DNA of 64,000 nucleotides from Lentzea pudingi (GTDB taxonomy: Bacteria; Actinomycetota; Actinomycetes; Mycobacteriales; Pseudonocardiaceae): NCBI RefSeq assembly GCF_014646255.1, contig NZ_BMNC01000005.1, positions 186,001 to 250,000 of the forward strand, in the 5' to 3' direction. The notes beneath the pieces are model-generated. The model was not told the origin of the DNA, searched no databases, and saw only the letters and a program-made list of their open reading frames with translations. Positions 25,477 to 33,233 of the stretch are shown here, piece by piece. The position numbers and the translations under genes were made by a program. The stretch's first letter is position 1. Each line of letters begins with the position of its first letter.

Positions 25477-25489
25477 AATGGAAACCGTT
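25477..25489. promoter_or_regulatory. Candidate Zur box upstream of the zinc ABC operon
   Basis: AATGGAAACCGTT is an imperfect palindrome centred 25 bp before the start codon. It keeps the AATGA-WWW-TCATT plan of actinobacterial Zur operators, with GG/CC and one G replacing A/T positions. The identification is from pattern memory only. Confidence 0.4.
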
Positions 25490-25510
25490 GTCGAGTTCAG
25501 CTTACGACAC

Positions 25511-25542
25511 GAAAAAGCCCCCGACGGTCACGCCGGGGGCTT
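25511..25542 (-). terminator. Intrinsic terminator of the sugar ABC ATPase gene
   Basis: On the minus strand AAGCCCCCG pairs with CGGGGGCTT, and the run continues as TTTTT. The stem is 9 bp, GC-rich and 12 bp past the ATPase stop. It also separates this gene from the zinc operon promoter. Confidence 0.85.
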
Positions 25543-25553
25543 GAACGTGTGAA

Positions 25554-26648
25554 TCACGCCTCCAGGCGCTCGCCCGACTCGGGGTGGAACAGGTGGATCT
25601 CGGTGGTGTCGCGGACGGCCACCTTGACGTGCTGACCCAGGGTCGGCGGCGTGCGGCCGTCGACGCGGACGACGAAGCGCTGCGACGAGTCACCGATCTT
25701 CACCGCACCGTGCACGAGCGCGTCGGCGCCGAGCTCCTCGACCAGCTCGACGGTCATGTCCATGCCCTCCTCGCTCGACGGCACGATGCCGAGCGCCTCG
25801 GGCCGGATGCCGAAGGTGACCTCGTCCAGCCCACCGGCGGCGGCGATCGCGTCACGCGAGAGCGGCACGATGACGCCGTCGAGCTTCGCGCCCTCGGACG
25901 TGATCGGCACGGTCTTGAGGTTCATGGCCGGCGAGCCGATGAAGCCCGCGACGAACGCGTTGGCCGGGCGGTCGTACAGCGCGCGAGGCGTGTCGCACTG
26001 CTGCAGCAGGCCGTCCTTGAGCACCGCGACGCGGTGGCCCATGGTCATGGCCTCGACCTGGTCGTGCGTGACGTAGATCGTGGTGGTGCCGAGGCGCTGC
26101 TGGAGGGCGGCGATGTTCGCACGCGTCTCGACGCGCAGCTTGGCGTCCAGGTTGGACAGCGGCTCGTCCATGAGGAACACGGACGGCTCGCGCACGATGG
26201 CGCGACCCATGGCGACGCGCTGACGCTGACCACCGGAGAGCGCCTTCGGCTTGCGCTCCAGGTACTTCTGCAGGTCGAGCATCTTGGCGGCCTCTTCGAC
26301 CTTCGCCTTGATCTCGGGCTTCGGCACACCGCGCAGCTTGAGCGCGAAGCCCATGTTCTCCGCGACGGTCATGTGCGGGTACAGCGCGTACGACTGGAAC
26401 ACCATCGCGATGTCCCGGCCCTTCGGCGGCACGTTCGTGACGTCCTTGCCACCGATGTGGATGGCGCCCTCGTCGATGTCCTCGAGGCCCGCGAGCATGC
26501 GCAGAGCGGTGGACTTGCCGGAACCGGACGGCCCGACCAGCACCAGGAACTCGCCGTCTGCCACCTCGAGCGAGAGCTCGTCGACCGCGCGGACCGGCGG
26601 GTTGCCGGAGAACACGCGTGAAGCCTTGACGTAGGACACCTCTGCCAT
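25554..26648 (-). CDS. Sugar ABC transporter ATP-binding protein (MsiK/UgpC/MalK type)
   Basis: 364 residues. Walker A LVGPSGSGKSTALRMLAG, Q-loop VFQSYALYPHMTV, signature ALSGGQRQRVAMGRAIVREP, Walker B VFLMDEPLSNLD, and a C-terminal TOBE/regulatory domain with FGIRPEALGI, as in CUT1 sugar importers. In Streptomyces one MsiK ATPase serves several sugar permeases, and this gene may do likewise. ATG 26648 is chosen because AAAGG lies 8 nt upstream. It follows the two permease genes but is separated by 126 bp carrying three palindromic operators, so it can be regulated apart from them. Confidence 0.94.
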   Translation of the reverse strand: MAEVSYVKASRVFSGNPPVRAVDELSLEVADGEFLVLVGPSGSGKSTALRMLAGLEDIDEGAIHIGGKDVTNVPPKGRDIAMVFQSYALYPHMTVAENMGFALKLRGVPKPEIKAKVEEAAKMLDLQKYLERKPKALSGGQRQRVAMGRAIVREPSVFLMDEPLSNLDAKLRVETRANIAALQQRLGTTTIYVTHDQVEAMTMGHRVAVLKDGLLQQCDTPRALYDRPANAFVAGFIGSPAMNLKTVPITSEGAKLDGVIVPLSRDAIAAAGGLDEVTFGIRPEALGIVPSSEEGMDMTVELVEELGADALVHGAVKIGDSSQRFVVRVDGRTPPTLGQHVKVAVRDTTEIHLFHPESGERLEA

Positions 26649-26690
26649 GTGACGCACCTTTCACCGCTTGTCTGGGGGCGACGTTAGGTG

Positions 26691-26706
26691 TTGCAAGCGC
26701 TTACGT
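26691..26706. promoter_or_regulatory. LacI-type operator, copy 1
   Basis: TTGCAAGCGCTTACGT: the right half AGCGCTTACGT is identical to copies 2 and 3; the left half is degenerate. It lies 43 bp before the ATPase start and is the copy nearest to it. Confidence 0.65.
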
Positions 26707-26712
26707 GAACAG

Positions 26713-26728
26713 ACGTAAGCGCTTACGT
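26713..26728. promoter_or_regulatory. LacI-type operator, copy 2 (perfect palindrome)
   Basis: ACGTAAGCGCTTACGT is a perfect 16-bp palindrome with the central GCGC and inward CG typical of LacI/GalR-family sites. Its centre is 22 bp from copy 1 and 30 bp from copy 3, about two and three helical turns, so all three sites face the same side of the DNA. Confidence 0.8.
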
Positions 26729-26742
26729 TTCGGGATGGGGAA

Positions 26743-26758
26743 ACGTAAGCGCTTACGT
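26743..26758. promoter_or_regulatory. LacI-type operator, copy 3 (perfect palindrome)
   Basis: ACGTAAGCGCTTACGT, identical to copy 2, 17 bp before the permease stop. The likely binders are one of the two LacI regulators encoded at 30.1-32.4 kb. Confidence 0.8.
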
Positions 26759-26774
26759 TCAGAGGTGTGAACGA

Positions 26775-27671
26775 TCAGCCCTTCACGGCGCCGGACGCGA
26801 GGCCCTGCACCAGGAACTTCTGCACCAGGTAGAACACGACGATCGCCGGGATCGCGACCAGGATGGACGCGGCGGCGAGGTGCCCCCACTCGGTCCTGTT
26901 CTGCTGCACGAACACCTGCAGCCCGACCGCCAGCGTCTTCGACTCGTCCGCGGCGGACAGGAAGGCGGACGCGAACGCCACCTCGCCCCAGGCCGTGAGG
27001 AACGCGTAGAAGGCCGTGACCGCGAGACCCGGCTTGGCCAGCGGCATGATCAGCCGCCAGAACACGCCGAACGGCGACAGCCCGTCCACGCGGCCGGCCT
27101 CGTCGATGTCGCCCGGCACCGTGTCGAAGTAGCCCTTCAACATGTAGGTGCAGAACGGCACCGCGGTCGTGCAGTAGACGAGCACGAGGCCGAGCGAGGT
27201 CCCGTTGAGCCCCAACGCGATCAGGATGTTGTACAGCGGCACGATGAGCACCGCGAACGGGAACATCTGCACCAGCAGGAACGACATCATCAGGCCGCGC
27301 TTGCCGGGGAACCGGAACCGCGACGCCGCGTACCCGGCGGTGGCCGAGATGAACACACCGATGACGGTGGTCATCAGCGCGATCAGCACGGAGTTGCCGA
27401 ACCAGGCGAGGAAGTCGCCCTTCTCGCCGGACAGCACGCGGGTGTAGTTGTCCAAAGAGGACTCGTTGAACAGCTTCGGGGTCGGCTCGACCGCACGCGC
27501 GTCCGGCTTCAGCGAGGTGACGAGCACCCAGAAGACCGGGAACACCGCGATGATCGACGCGACGATCAGCGTGGCGTGCAGGGCGATCGAGGCGCCCTTG
27601 GACCGGTCGGCCCGGCTCAGCCGGCGGCCGGTCCCCTGCACCATCTTGAGGGACGAAGCGTCGAGCGTCAT
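26775..27671 (-). CDS. Sugar ABC transporter permease (MalG-like)
   Basis: 298 residues, six membrane helices, CUT1 family. The ATPase-contact EAA loop reads DIDEAGRVDGLSPFGVFWRLIMPLAKPGLA. LVQMFPFAVLIVPLYNIL is the conserved middle helix, and the tail KFLVQGLASGAVKG is the usual MalG-type end. ATG 27671 overlaps the upstream permease stop by one base (TGATG), favouring it over the two GTG codons just before. It pairs with the next permease to form the channel. Confidence 0.93.
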   Translation of the reverse strand: MTLDASSLKMVQGTGRRLSRADRSKGASIALHATLIVASIIAVFPVFWVLVTSLKPDARAVEPTPKLFNESSLDNYTRVLSGEKGDFLAWFGNSVLIALMTTVIGVFISATAGYAASRFRFPGKRGLMMSFLLVQMFPFAVLIVPLYNILIALGLNGTSLGLVLVYCTTAVPFCTYMLKGYFDTVPGDIDEAGRVDGLSPFGVFWRLIMPLAKPGLAVTAFYAFLTAWGEVAFASAFLSAADESKTLAVGLQVFVQQNRTEWGHLAAASILVAIPAIVVFYLVQKFLVQGLASGAVKG

Positions 27672-28588
27672 CACCACACCTCGCCCTGCTTGCGCAGCGC
27701 TCGCCGGTAGATCGTGGCGAACACCAACAACACCGAAAGGATCAGCACGCCGTACGTCGACGCGACGGCGTAGTCACGGGACGCGCCGGAGAAGAAGCGC
27801 TCGAACGCGTAGGTGACCAGGATCCGGGCGTTCGGGTTCGGTCCGGCGATCAGGTAGATGATCGGGAACATGTTGAACGTCCAGATGATGCCCAGCAGGA
27901 CCACCGTCGACGACACCGAACGCAGGCCCGGCAACGTGACGTGGCGGAAGCGCTGCCACGGCGTCGCACCGTCCACTTCGGCCGCTTCGTAGAGGTCGCC
28001 CGGGATCGACTGCAGGCCACCGAGGAGCGCCACCATCATGAACGGCACGCCGAGCCACACGTTCACGATGATCACGGACACCAGCGCCCAGTTCGACTGG
28101 CCGAGCCACACCGGGTCCGGCAGGCCGACCGAGCGCAGGAGCTGGTTGATGATCCCGTACTGCGCGTTGAACATGTACTTCCACGCGAACGCGCTGATGA
28201 ACCCGGGCACGGCCCACGGCAGGATCAGCAGCACGCGGTAGAGCGTGCGGCCCTTCACCTGGCGGTTCAGCAGCATCGCGAGGCCGAGACCGATGGTGTA
28301 ATGGAAGAACACGCACGAGAACGTCCAGATCAGCGTGCGGACGAGCGTGCCCCAGAACGCGCCGAACGACTCGCCGCCCGACAGGACGTTGAGGTAGTTC
28401 TTGAACCCCACCACGTCGTAGGTCGCGGGCCGATCGAGGATCGGGTTGGCGATGTTGCCCTCGTTGATGTTCGTGAAGGTGAAGAACACGCCCTGTGCGA
28501 GCGGGTAGAGCACCAACACCGCGATGACCACCACGACCGGCAGCACCATCGCATACGCGTACCAGTACCTGTCCAGGAACCGACGCAC
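27671..28588 (-). CDS. Sugar ABC transporter permease (MalF-like)
   Basis: 305 residues, six or more helices, CUT1 family. The EAA loop is DLYEAAEVDGATPWQRFRHV, then TLPGLR. GIGLAMLLNR-like helix text (LGLAMLLNRQVKGRTLYRVL) and WAVPGFISAFAWKYMFN are typical of MalF/UgpA. GTG 28588 is preferred over upstream starts because AGGGGAG lies 6 nt before it and the protein then begins with MRRFLDRYWYAYAM. A hairpin separates it from the binding-protein gene, while its stop overlaps the next permease. Confidence 0.92.
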   Translation of the reverse strand: MRRFLDRYWYAYAMVLPVVVVIAVLVLYPLAQGVFFTFTNINEGNIANPILDRPATYDVVGFKNYLNVLSGGESFGAFWGTLVRTLIWTFSCVFFHYTIGLGLAMLLNRQVKGRTLYRVLLILPWAVPGFISAFAWKYMFNAQYGIINQLLRSVGLPDPVWLGQSNWALVSVIIVNVWLGVPFMMVALLGGLQSIPGDLYEAAEVDGATPWQRFRHVTLPGLRSVSSTVVLLGIIWTFNMFPIIYLIAGPNPNARILVTYAFERFFSGASRDYAVASTYGVLILSVLLVFATIYRRALRKQGEVW

Positions 28589-28607
28589 CGAGACTCCCCT
28601 TCCGGCG

Positions 28608-28639
28608 AACGGCCGGGGCTCTCGCGAACCCCGGCCGTT
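28608..28639 (-). terminator. Intra-operon hairpin between binding protein and first permease
   Basis: AACGGCCGGGG pairs perfectly with CCCCGGCCGTT over a 10-nt loop, within the 59-bp gap. It has no T-run, so it probably acts as an attenuator or 3' stabiliser that lets the binding protein be made in excess over the permeases, as hairpins between malE and malF do in enteric bacteria. Confidence 0.65.
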
Positions 28640-28647
28640 CAACACGA

Positions 28648-29907
28648 TCAGCCGATCGAGTACTCGGTGACGACCTTCTCCTTGTACGCCTTCGCGACGT
28701 CGTCAAGGGCGGTCTTGGCGTCCTTCTTGCCGGCCAGGAAGTCCGCGTAGCCGACCTTCAGCGGGTCGAACAGCTCGCCGCCCTCGGGGATCCACGGACG
28801 CTCGTGCGCGACCTTCGTGACCGGCTCGAACGCCGCCACGACCTCGTTGGCCTTGACGTCGGCGTTCTGGTAGGCCGACTTGCGGGTCGGCAGCAGGCCC
28901 AGTTCCTTGGCGATGGTCGCCTGCGACTCGACCGAGGCCATGCAGGTGATGAACTTGATCGACGACTGCTTCGCCTTCGTGCCCTGGCGGATCACGTAGT
29001 CGTGGCCACCGACCGGCGCGCTGCCCTTGCCCGCGGACGGGCCCGGAACCGGCGCGATGCCGAGGTTCGCCTTGTCGGTGAACGCGGCGCCCTTGAGGTA
29101 GTCGGCGACGGCCCACGGACCGTTGACGACCATGGCGGCCTCACCGGACGAGAACGCGGCCTGCATGTTCGAGTACGAGTTCGTCGCGTCGAGCGCCGTG
29201 GTGGCGGCCTTCGCGTCGAGCAGGCCCTTCGCGGTCTCCAGCGCCTTCACGTTGGCGGCGGAGTTCACGACGATCTTCTTGGCGGCCGCGTCGACCAGGT
29301 CGCCGCCCTCGCCGTAGATGAACGGCAGCGCGTAGTACGCGTCGTTGTTGAGGAAGAACGACTTCTCGCCGCCCAGCTTCGCGGCCGCGGCCTTGAGCTC
29401 GTCCCACGTCTTCGGCGGCTCGACGCCGGCGTCGGCGAGCTTCTTCTTGTTGTAGAGCAACGCGAGCGAGTCGGTCACCTGCGGCACCGCGTAGGTCTTG
29501 CCCTCGTACTTCGTGGAGCCCAGCGGGGCCTCCAGGAAGTCGGAGGTGTCCTTCGCGAGGTCGGTGTCGGACAGGTCCGCGACGTAGCTCAGCTTCGCGA
29601 GCTGCGGCACCCACGCGACCTCGGAGCGGAAGACGTCGGGGCCCTGACCACCCTGGGCGGCGGTCTTGTAGTTGTTGAGCGCGCCGTCGAAGGCCTGCGT
29701 CTCGACCTTGACCTTGTAGCCGTCCTTGGTGGCACAGCCTTCAGCGATCTTCTTGAACACCGGGCTCTCGTTGGGACCACTGGTGTCCCAGAAGGTCACC
29801 TCACCCGAGTCGGATCCGCTGTTGCTGCTCGATCCGCCGCTACCGCACGCGGTGAGCACGAGGGCGACACCCGTCGCCATGGCGGTCACGAGGGTTGTCC
29901 GTCGCAT
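28648..29907 (-). CDS. Sugar ABC transporter substrate-binding lipoprotein (MalE-like)
   Basis: 419 residues. The signal peptide ends with lipobox VLTACG, followed by a Ser/Gly linker. The body has CUT1 binding-protein landmarks: VTFWDTSGPNESPVFKKIAE, GQGPDVFRSEVAWVPQLAKL, GKTYAVPQVTDSLALLYNKK, PPKTWDELKAAA and SGEAAMVVNGPWAVADYL, a pattern usual for maltose/maltodextrin and related alpha-glucoside binders. ATG 29907 follows GGAGGG. It is the first gene of the importer operon and divergent from a LacI regulator. No hydrolase is in the operon, so the sugar is not determined by context. Confidence 0.92.
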   Translation of the reverse strand: MRRTTLVTAMATGVALVLTACGSGGSSSNSGSDSGEVTFWDTSGPNESPVFKKIAEGCATKDGYKVKVETQAFDGALNNYKTAAQGGQGPDVFRSEVAWVPQLAKLSYVADLSDTDLAKDTSDFLEAPLGSTKYEGKTYAVPQVTDSLALLYNKKKLADAGVEPPKTWDELKAAAAKLGGEKSFFLNNDAYYALPFIYGEGGDLVDAAAKKIVVNSAANVKALETAKGLLDAKAATTALDATNSYSNMQAAFSSGEAAMVVNGPWAVADYLKGAAFTDKANLGIAPVPGPSAGKGSAPVGGHDYVIRQGTKAKQSSIKFITCMASVESQATIAKELGLLPTRKSAYQNADVKANEVVAAFEPVTKVAHERPWIPEGGELFDPLKVGYADFLAGKKDAKTALDDVAKAYKEKVVTEYSIG

Positions 29908-29960
29908 CGTTGCTGCCGTTCCCTCCAGCTGGGGCCCCGACTCCGAGTGAGACGAGGGTG

Positions 29961-30074
29961 TTGCAAGGTTTTGCGATAATGTTGCGGGCGATTTCACTAC
30001 CCGAACCATGGTCAGGTCAAGACATGGACCGTAACCAAGCCGTAACGGCCCTGTCTTGCAAACGCTCGTTGCAA
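29961..30074. promoter_or_regulatory. Divergent operator/promoter region of the sugar importer and lacI gene
   Basis: Three TTGC half-sites lie in tandem at 29961 (TTGCAA), 29971 (TTGCGA) and 29982 (TTGCGG), 10-11 bp apart and so on one helix face. At 30056-30074 TTGCAA-N7-TTGCAA forms a palindromic site. A candidate minus-strand promoter for the binding-protein gene lies between them (TTGACC at 30020-30015, TAGTGA at 29999-29994, weak spacing). The regulator at 30130 is the likely binder. Confidence 0.6.
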
Positions 30075-30129
30075 AATTTTTCCGAACCGGGCAGGCTTGC
30101 GCCGAACCTGATCTGAGCTGGGAGGCAAC

Positions 30130-31167
30130 GTGTCCGGACTGTCCGAGATCGCCAGGGCAGCCGGGGTGTCCATCTCGACCGTGAGCCGAGTTCTCAACAG
30201 GCGCGCGGGTGTGAACGAGGAGACCCGGCAACGGGTGCTCTCGGTGCTCGCGGAGATGCCGTACACCCCACGAGGCCTCGGTGCGCTGCAACGCACCGGC
30301 GTGATCGGCCTGCTCGTGCCGGAGCTCTCGAACCCGGTCTTCCCCGCGTTCGCCGAGGCGCTGGAGACGCGGGCCGCGCGCCTGGGCTACTCGTCGCTGC
30401 TGTGCAACACCCGCAGCGGCGCGCCGATGGGCGAGGAGGAGTACGTCCGCATGCTCCTGGCCCGCGGGGTCGAGGGCATGGTGTTCGTGTCACCGGAGAT
30501 CACCAACGTCGAGGTGCCGCTCGGTCAGGCGCCACGCCCGAGCTACTACGCGAAGCTCCTCGCCGACGGCGTCCACATGGTCTTCCTCAACGGCGCCACG
30601 CCCGCGCTGGACGTGCCCGACGTGACGGTCGACGAGCAGCTCGCGGGCTACATGGCGACCCGGCACCTGATCGAACTGGGCCACCAGCGCATCGGGTTCG
30701 TCTCGGGTCCGGCGCGCTCGCTGCCGTCGCGGCTCAAGCGCGCGGGCTGGGCGGCCGCGCTGGAGGAGAACCACCTGCCGGCCGGTGGTGAGTACGTCGC
30801 GCACGCGCCGTTCAGCGCGGAGGGCGGCGGCCAGGCGCTGGCGCACCTGCTCGACACGGTGAACCCGACGGCGGTGATCTGCTCGTCCGACCACATGGCG
30901 CTCGGCGTCATGCGCGAGGCGCACCAACGAGGGATCTCGGTACCGGACGAGCTGTCGGTCGTCGGGTTCGACGACATCCCGCTGGCTGCCTACTCGTCGC
31001 CCGCTTTGACCACGCTAGCTCAGCCGATCGAGGAGATGGCGGCGGCCGCGATCGACGAGCTCGTACTGCGCCTGGACCCGGATCGCCGCAGGCAGAGCAC
31101 CGACAACTACACCCGCGTGTTCCGGCCGCGGCTCGTCGTGCGGGAATCGTCCGCACCGCCGAAGTGA
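30130..31167 (+). CDS. LacI-family transcriptional regulator (divergent from sugar importer)
   Basis: 345 residues. The N-terminal LacI helix-turn-helix reads GLSEIARAAGVSISTVSRVL with NRRAGVNEETRQRV. A periplasmic-binding-protein-like effector domain follows, with GVIGLLVPELSNPVFPAFAE, GHQRIGFVSGP, and AVICSSDHMALGVMREAHQR, then SVVGFDDIPLAAYSSPALTT. GTG 30130 follows GGGAGG. Position suggests it represses the divergent importer and itself through the TTGCAA-type sites, with a sugar as inducer. Confidence 0.93.
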   Translation: MSGLSEIARAAGVSISTVSRVLNRRAGVNEETRQRVLSVLAEMPYTPRGLGALQRTGVIGLLVPELSNPVFPAFAEALETRAARLGYSSLLCNTRSGAPMGEEEYVRMLLARGVEGMVFVSPEITNVEVPLGQAPRPSYYAKLLADGVHMVFLNGATPALDVPDVTVDEQLAGYMATRHLIELGHQRIGFVSGPARSLPSRLKRAGWAAALEENHLPAGGEYVAHAPFSAEGGGQALAHLLDTVNPTAVICSSDHMALGVMREAHQRGISVPDELSVVGFDDIPLAAYSSPALTTLAQPIEEMAAAAIDELVLRLDPDRRRQSTDNYTRVFRPRLVVRESSAPPK

Positions 31168-31183
31168 GATGACCTGTTGACCT

Positions 31184-31202
31184 AATTGGTCTGGACCAAA
31201 TT
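31184..31202. promoter_or_regulatory. dre-like palindrome (DasR/GntR-type site)
   Basis: AATTGGTCTGGACCAAATT contains TGGTCTGGACCA, one base from the TGGTCTAGACCA core of the Streptomyces DasR-responsive element. It lies between the two lacI genes, 100 bp upstream of the second. No DasR gene is in the window. Confidence 0.5.
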
Positions 31203-31272
31203 CTGAACAAGGCAGATGGGTCAACCTGCGCGGATGCGTCATTGGAGGGACGCAGGTCACCCTGACTTCACG

Positions 31273-31290
31273 AATTGGTTCTGAACCGTT
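31273..31290. promoter_or_regulatory. Second palindrome just before the second lacI gene
   Basis: AATTGGTTCTGAACCGTT has arms TTGGTT/GAACCG(T) around CT and starts with the same AATTGGT as the dre-like site. It ends 11 bp before ATG 31302, a usual place for an autorepressor operator. Confidence 0.45.
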
Positions 31291-31301
31291 ACGGTCCTTT
31301 C

Positions 31302-32405
31302 ATGGCGCGGTCGATGCATGTGCGACGTCCGGCAACGTTGGCCTCACTGGCCGCTGAGCTGGGCGTTTCCCGGACAACGGTGTCCAACGCGTACAACCGG
31401 CCCGACCAGCTCTCGCCCGAGCTGCGTCGGCGGGTGTTGGACACGGCCCGAAGGCTGGGTTATCCCGGCCCGGATCCTGTGGCGCGCTCGTTGCGCACGC
31501 GCAAGGCCGGTGCGGTGGGCCTGTTGCTCACCGAGAACCTGTCGTACGCGTTCCGCGACCCGGCCGCGATCGGGTTCCTGGAGGGCCTCGCACTCGCGTG
31601 CGAGGACGCCGGGACCGGTCTGCTGCTGGTGCCCGCGAACCCCGAGCGCGAGGACGTGGCGTCCGTGCACCGCGCCGGTGTCGACGGCTTCGTCGTCTAC
31701 TCGGTGCCGGACGACGACCCGCACCTCGCCGCCGTGCTGGAGCGCCCGGTGCCCACCGTCGTCTGCGACCAGCCGGACCTCGGCACCGTGGACCGCGTCG
31801 GCATCGACGACCGCGGCGCGATGTACGAGCTCGCGAAGCACCTGATCGATCTGGGCCACCGCCGCATCGGCGTCGTGTGCATGCGTCTCGCGCGTGACCG
31901 CAACGACGGCTTCGTGACGCCGGACCGCCAGCACGCCGCGCACTTCCACGTGCAGCGCAACCGCCTGTCGGGTCTCGCCGAGGCGTTCAGCGAGGCCGGT
32001 GTCGACTGGTCGCAGGTGCCCGTCGCCGAGCGCTTCGACCACAACACGGCCTCCGGCGCGTCCGGCGCGGCCCAGGTGCTCGACCGCGACCCGCAGATCA
32101 CCGCGTTGATCTGCACCTCGGACGTGCTGGCACTGGGTGCGATGAACGAGGCGGCCCGCCGCGGCCTGCGCGTGCCGCACGACATCACCGTCACCGGGTT
32201 CGACGGCATCCGCGCCGGCGAGGAGGCCGGACTCACGACGGTCCGCCAGCCGGTGCTCGAGAAGGGCCGGGCGGCGGGCAAGCTGCTGCTCGACACGAAC
32301 GAGCGCTCGCGGCCGCGGTCGGTGAACCTCGCGACCGAGCTGATCATCGGCAAGACGTCGGGGCCGCCGCGCGGTGGTGCCGAGGAGCGCTGGTTCGGGC
32401 CGTGA
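31302..32405 (+). CDS. LacI-family transcriptional regulator
   Basis: 367 residues from ATG 31302; ATG 31314 and an upstream start at 31275 are possible. The helix-turn-helix reads TLASLAAELGVSRTTVSNAY with NRPDQLSPELRRRV. Effector-domain landmarks are AVGLLLTENLSYAFRDPAAI, GHRRIGVVCMRLAR, and ITALICTSDVLALGAMNEAA. The DNA-reading residues (RTTVSNAYNRPDQ) differ clearly from those of the first regulator (ISTVSRVLNRRAG), so it should recognise a different operator. It is convergent with the Rv3587c-like gene, 3 bp apart. Confidence 0.92.
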   Translation: MARSMHVRRPATLASLAAELGVSRTTVSNAYNRPDQLSPELRRRVLDTARRLGYPGPDPVARSLRTRKAGAVGLLLTENLSYAFRDPAAIGFLEGLALACEDAGTGLLLVPANPEREDVASVHRAGVDGFVVYSVPDDDPHLAAVLERPVPTVVCDQPDLGTVDRVGIDDRGAMYELAKHLIDLGHRRIGVVCMRLARDRNDGFVTPDRQHAAHFHVQRNRLSGLAEAFSEAGVDWSQVPVAERFDHNTASGASGAAQVLDRDPQITALICTSDVLALGAMNEAARRGLRVPHDITVTGFDGIRAGEEAGLTTVRQPVLEKGRAAGKLLLDTNERSRPRSVNLATELIIGKTSGPPRGGAEERWFGP

Positions 32406-32408
32406 GGT

Positions 32409-33080
32409 CTAGCGCTCCAGCCTGAAGACGACGGGTGAGCTGGCCTTCCCGGCCAGCTTCGCCACCAGCAGGTAGTCGCCGGGCCCGACCTTCGTGTGGG
32501 CCCCGCACCCCGGCCGCGACGTGGAACCCGCCCACCTCGTGCCGTAGTTGAAGTTCTCCTTGGGCGCCAGCACGCGGGTCTCGGAGCCCACCGCCGACAG
32601 GCAGTGGTTGCTCGACCAGAGCACCGTCGCGCCGTCCGCGGTCAGGACCGTGAGCTCGCGGTGCTGCCGCCCGATGTCCCTGATGCACGGCACCGCCCCG
32701 GTGTTCGAGACGTCCATGGACAGTTCCGGCTGGTCACCGACGGTGTAGAGGGGCTTGTTGGCCTTCGCCACGACCCCGATCACGTCGTCCGGGCACGGCT
32801 GCGGCGGACCGGGAGGCGGGGGCGGCGGTGCCTCGGACGTCGGCGGGGGCGGCGGTGCCGTCGAGGAGGACGACGCCGCGGCGGGGCTCTCCGACATGCT
32901 CGGCGGCGGGTTCGAGGACGACGCCGCGGCCGCGTTCGTCGGCTGGGCCGACTCGCCGTCGGAGCCGAACATCCCGACGATCCAGATCACGAGCAGGAGT
33001 GTGACCAGCGCTGCCCCGATCGCGGCGAGACGGCGGCGCCAGTACACCGTGGACGGCAGCGGACCAGTGGGCTCGATCAC
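32409..33080 (-). CDS. Rv3587c-like membrane-anchored protein with Pro/Ser linker
   Basis: 223 residues. A short basic cytoplasmic start (STVYWRRRLAAIG) precedes one membrane helix (AALVTLLLVIWIVGMFG), then a long Ser/Pro/Ala linker with poly-Pro (residues ~50-95). The outside domain carries PELSMDVSNTGAVPCIRDIG, LSAVGSETRVLAPKENFNYG and GDYLLVAKLAGKASSPVVF, with four Cys that could form disulfides. Layout and place next to carbonic anhydrase and mutY match M. tuberculosis Rv3587c, whose function is unknown. GTG 33080 is chosen because the helix then sits near the start. Confidence 0.75.
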   Translation of the reverse strand: MIEPTGPLPSTVYWRRRLAAIGAALVTLLLVIWIVGMFGSDGESAQPTNAAAASSSNPPPSMSESPAAASSSSTAPPPPPTSEAPPPPPPGPPQPCPDDVIGVVAKANKPLYTVGDQPELSMDVSNTGAVPCIRDIGRQHRELTVLTADGATVLWSSNHCLSAVGSETRVLAPKENFNYGTRWAGSTSRPGCGAHTKVGPGDYLLVAKLAGKASSPVVFRLER

Positions 33081-33233
33081 GGCCCGAACGTAGCCCGACC
33101 AGGTCTGATCCAGGCGTAGGCGAGCGTCGCTCGATCCGGTGAACGTGATATTGAGCGGAACCCCTTGTGAACGTGCGCTAACTCCGGTTCCAATCGACGC
33201 GGGGTCCGCCGGTAGGCCATGGAGGTGTGTCAC

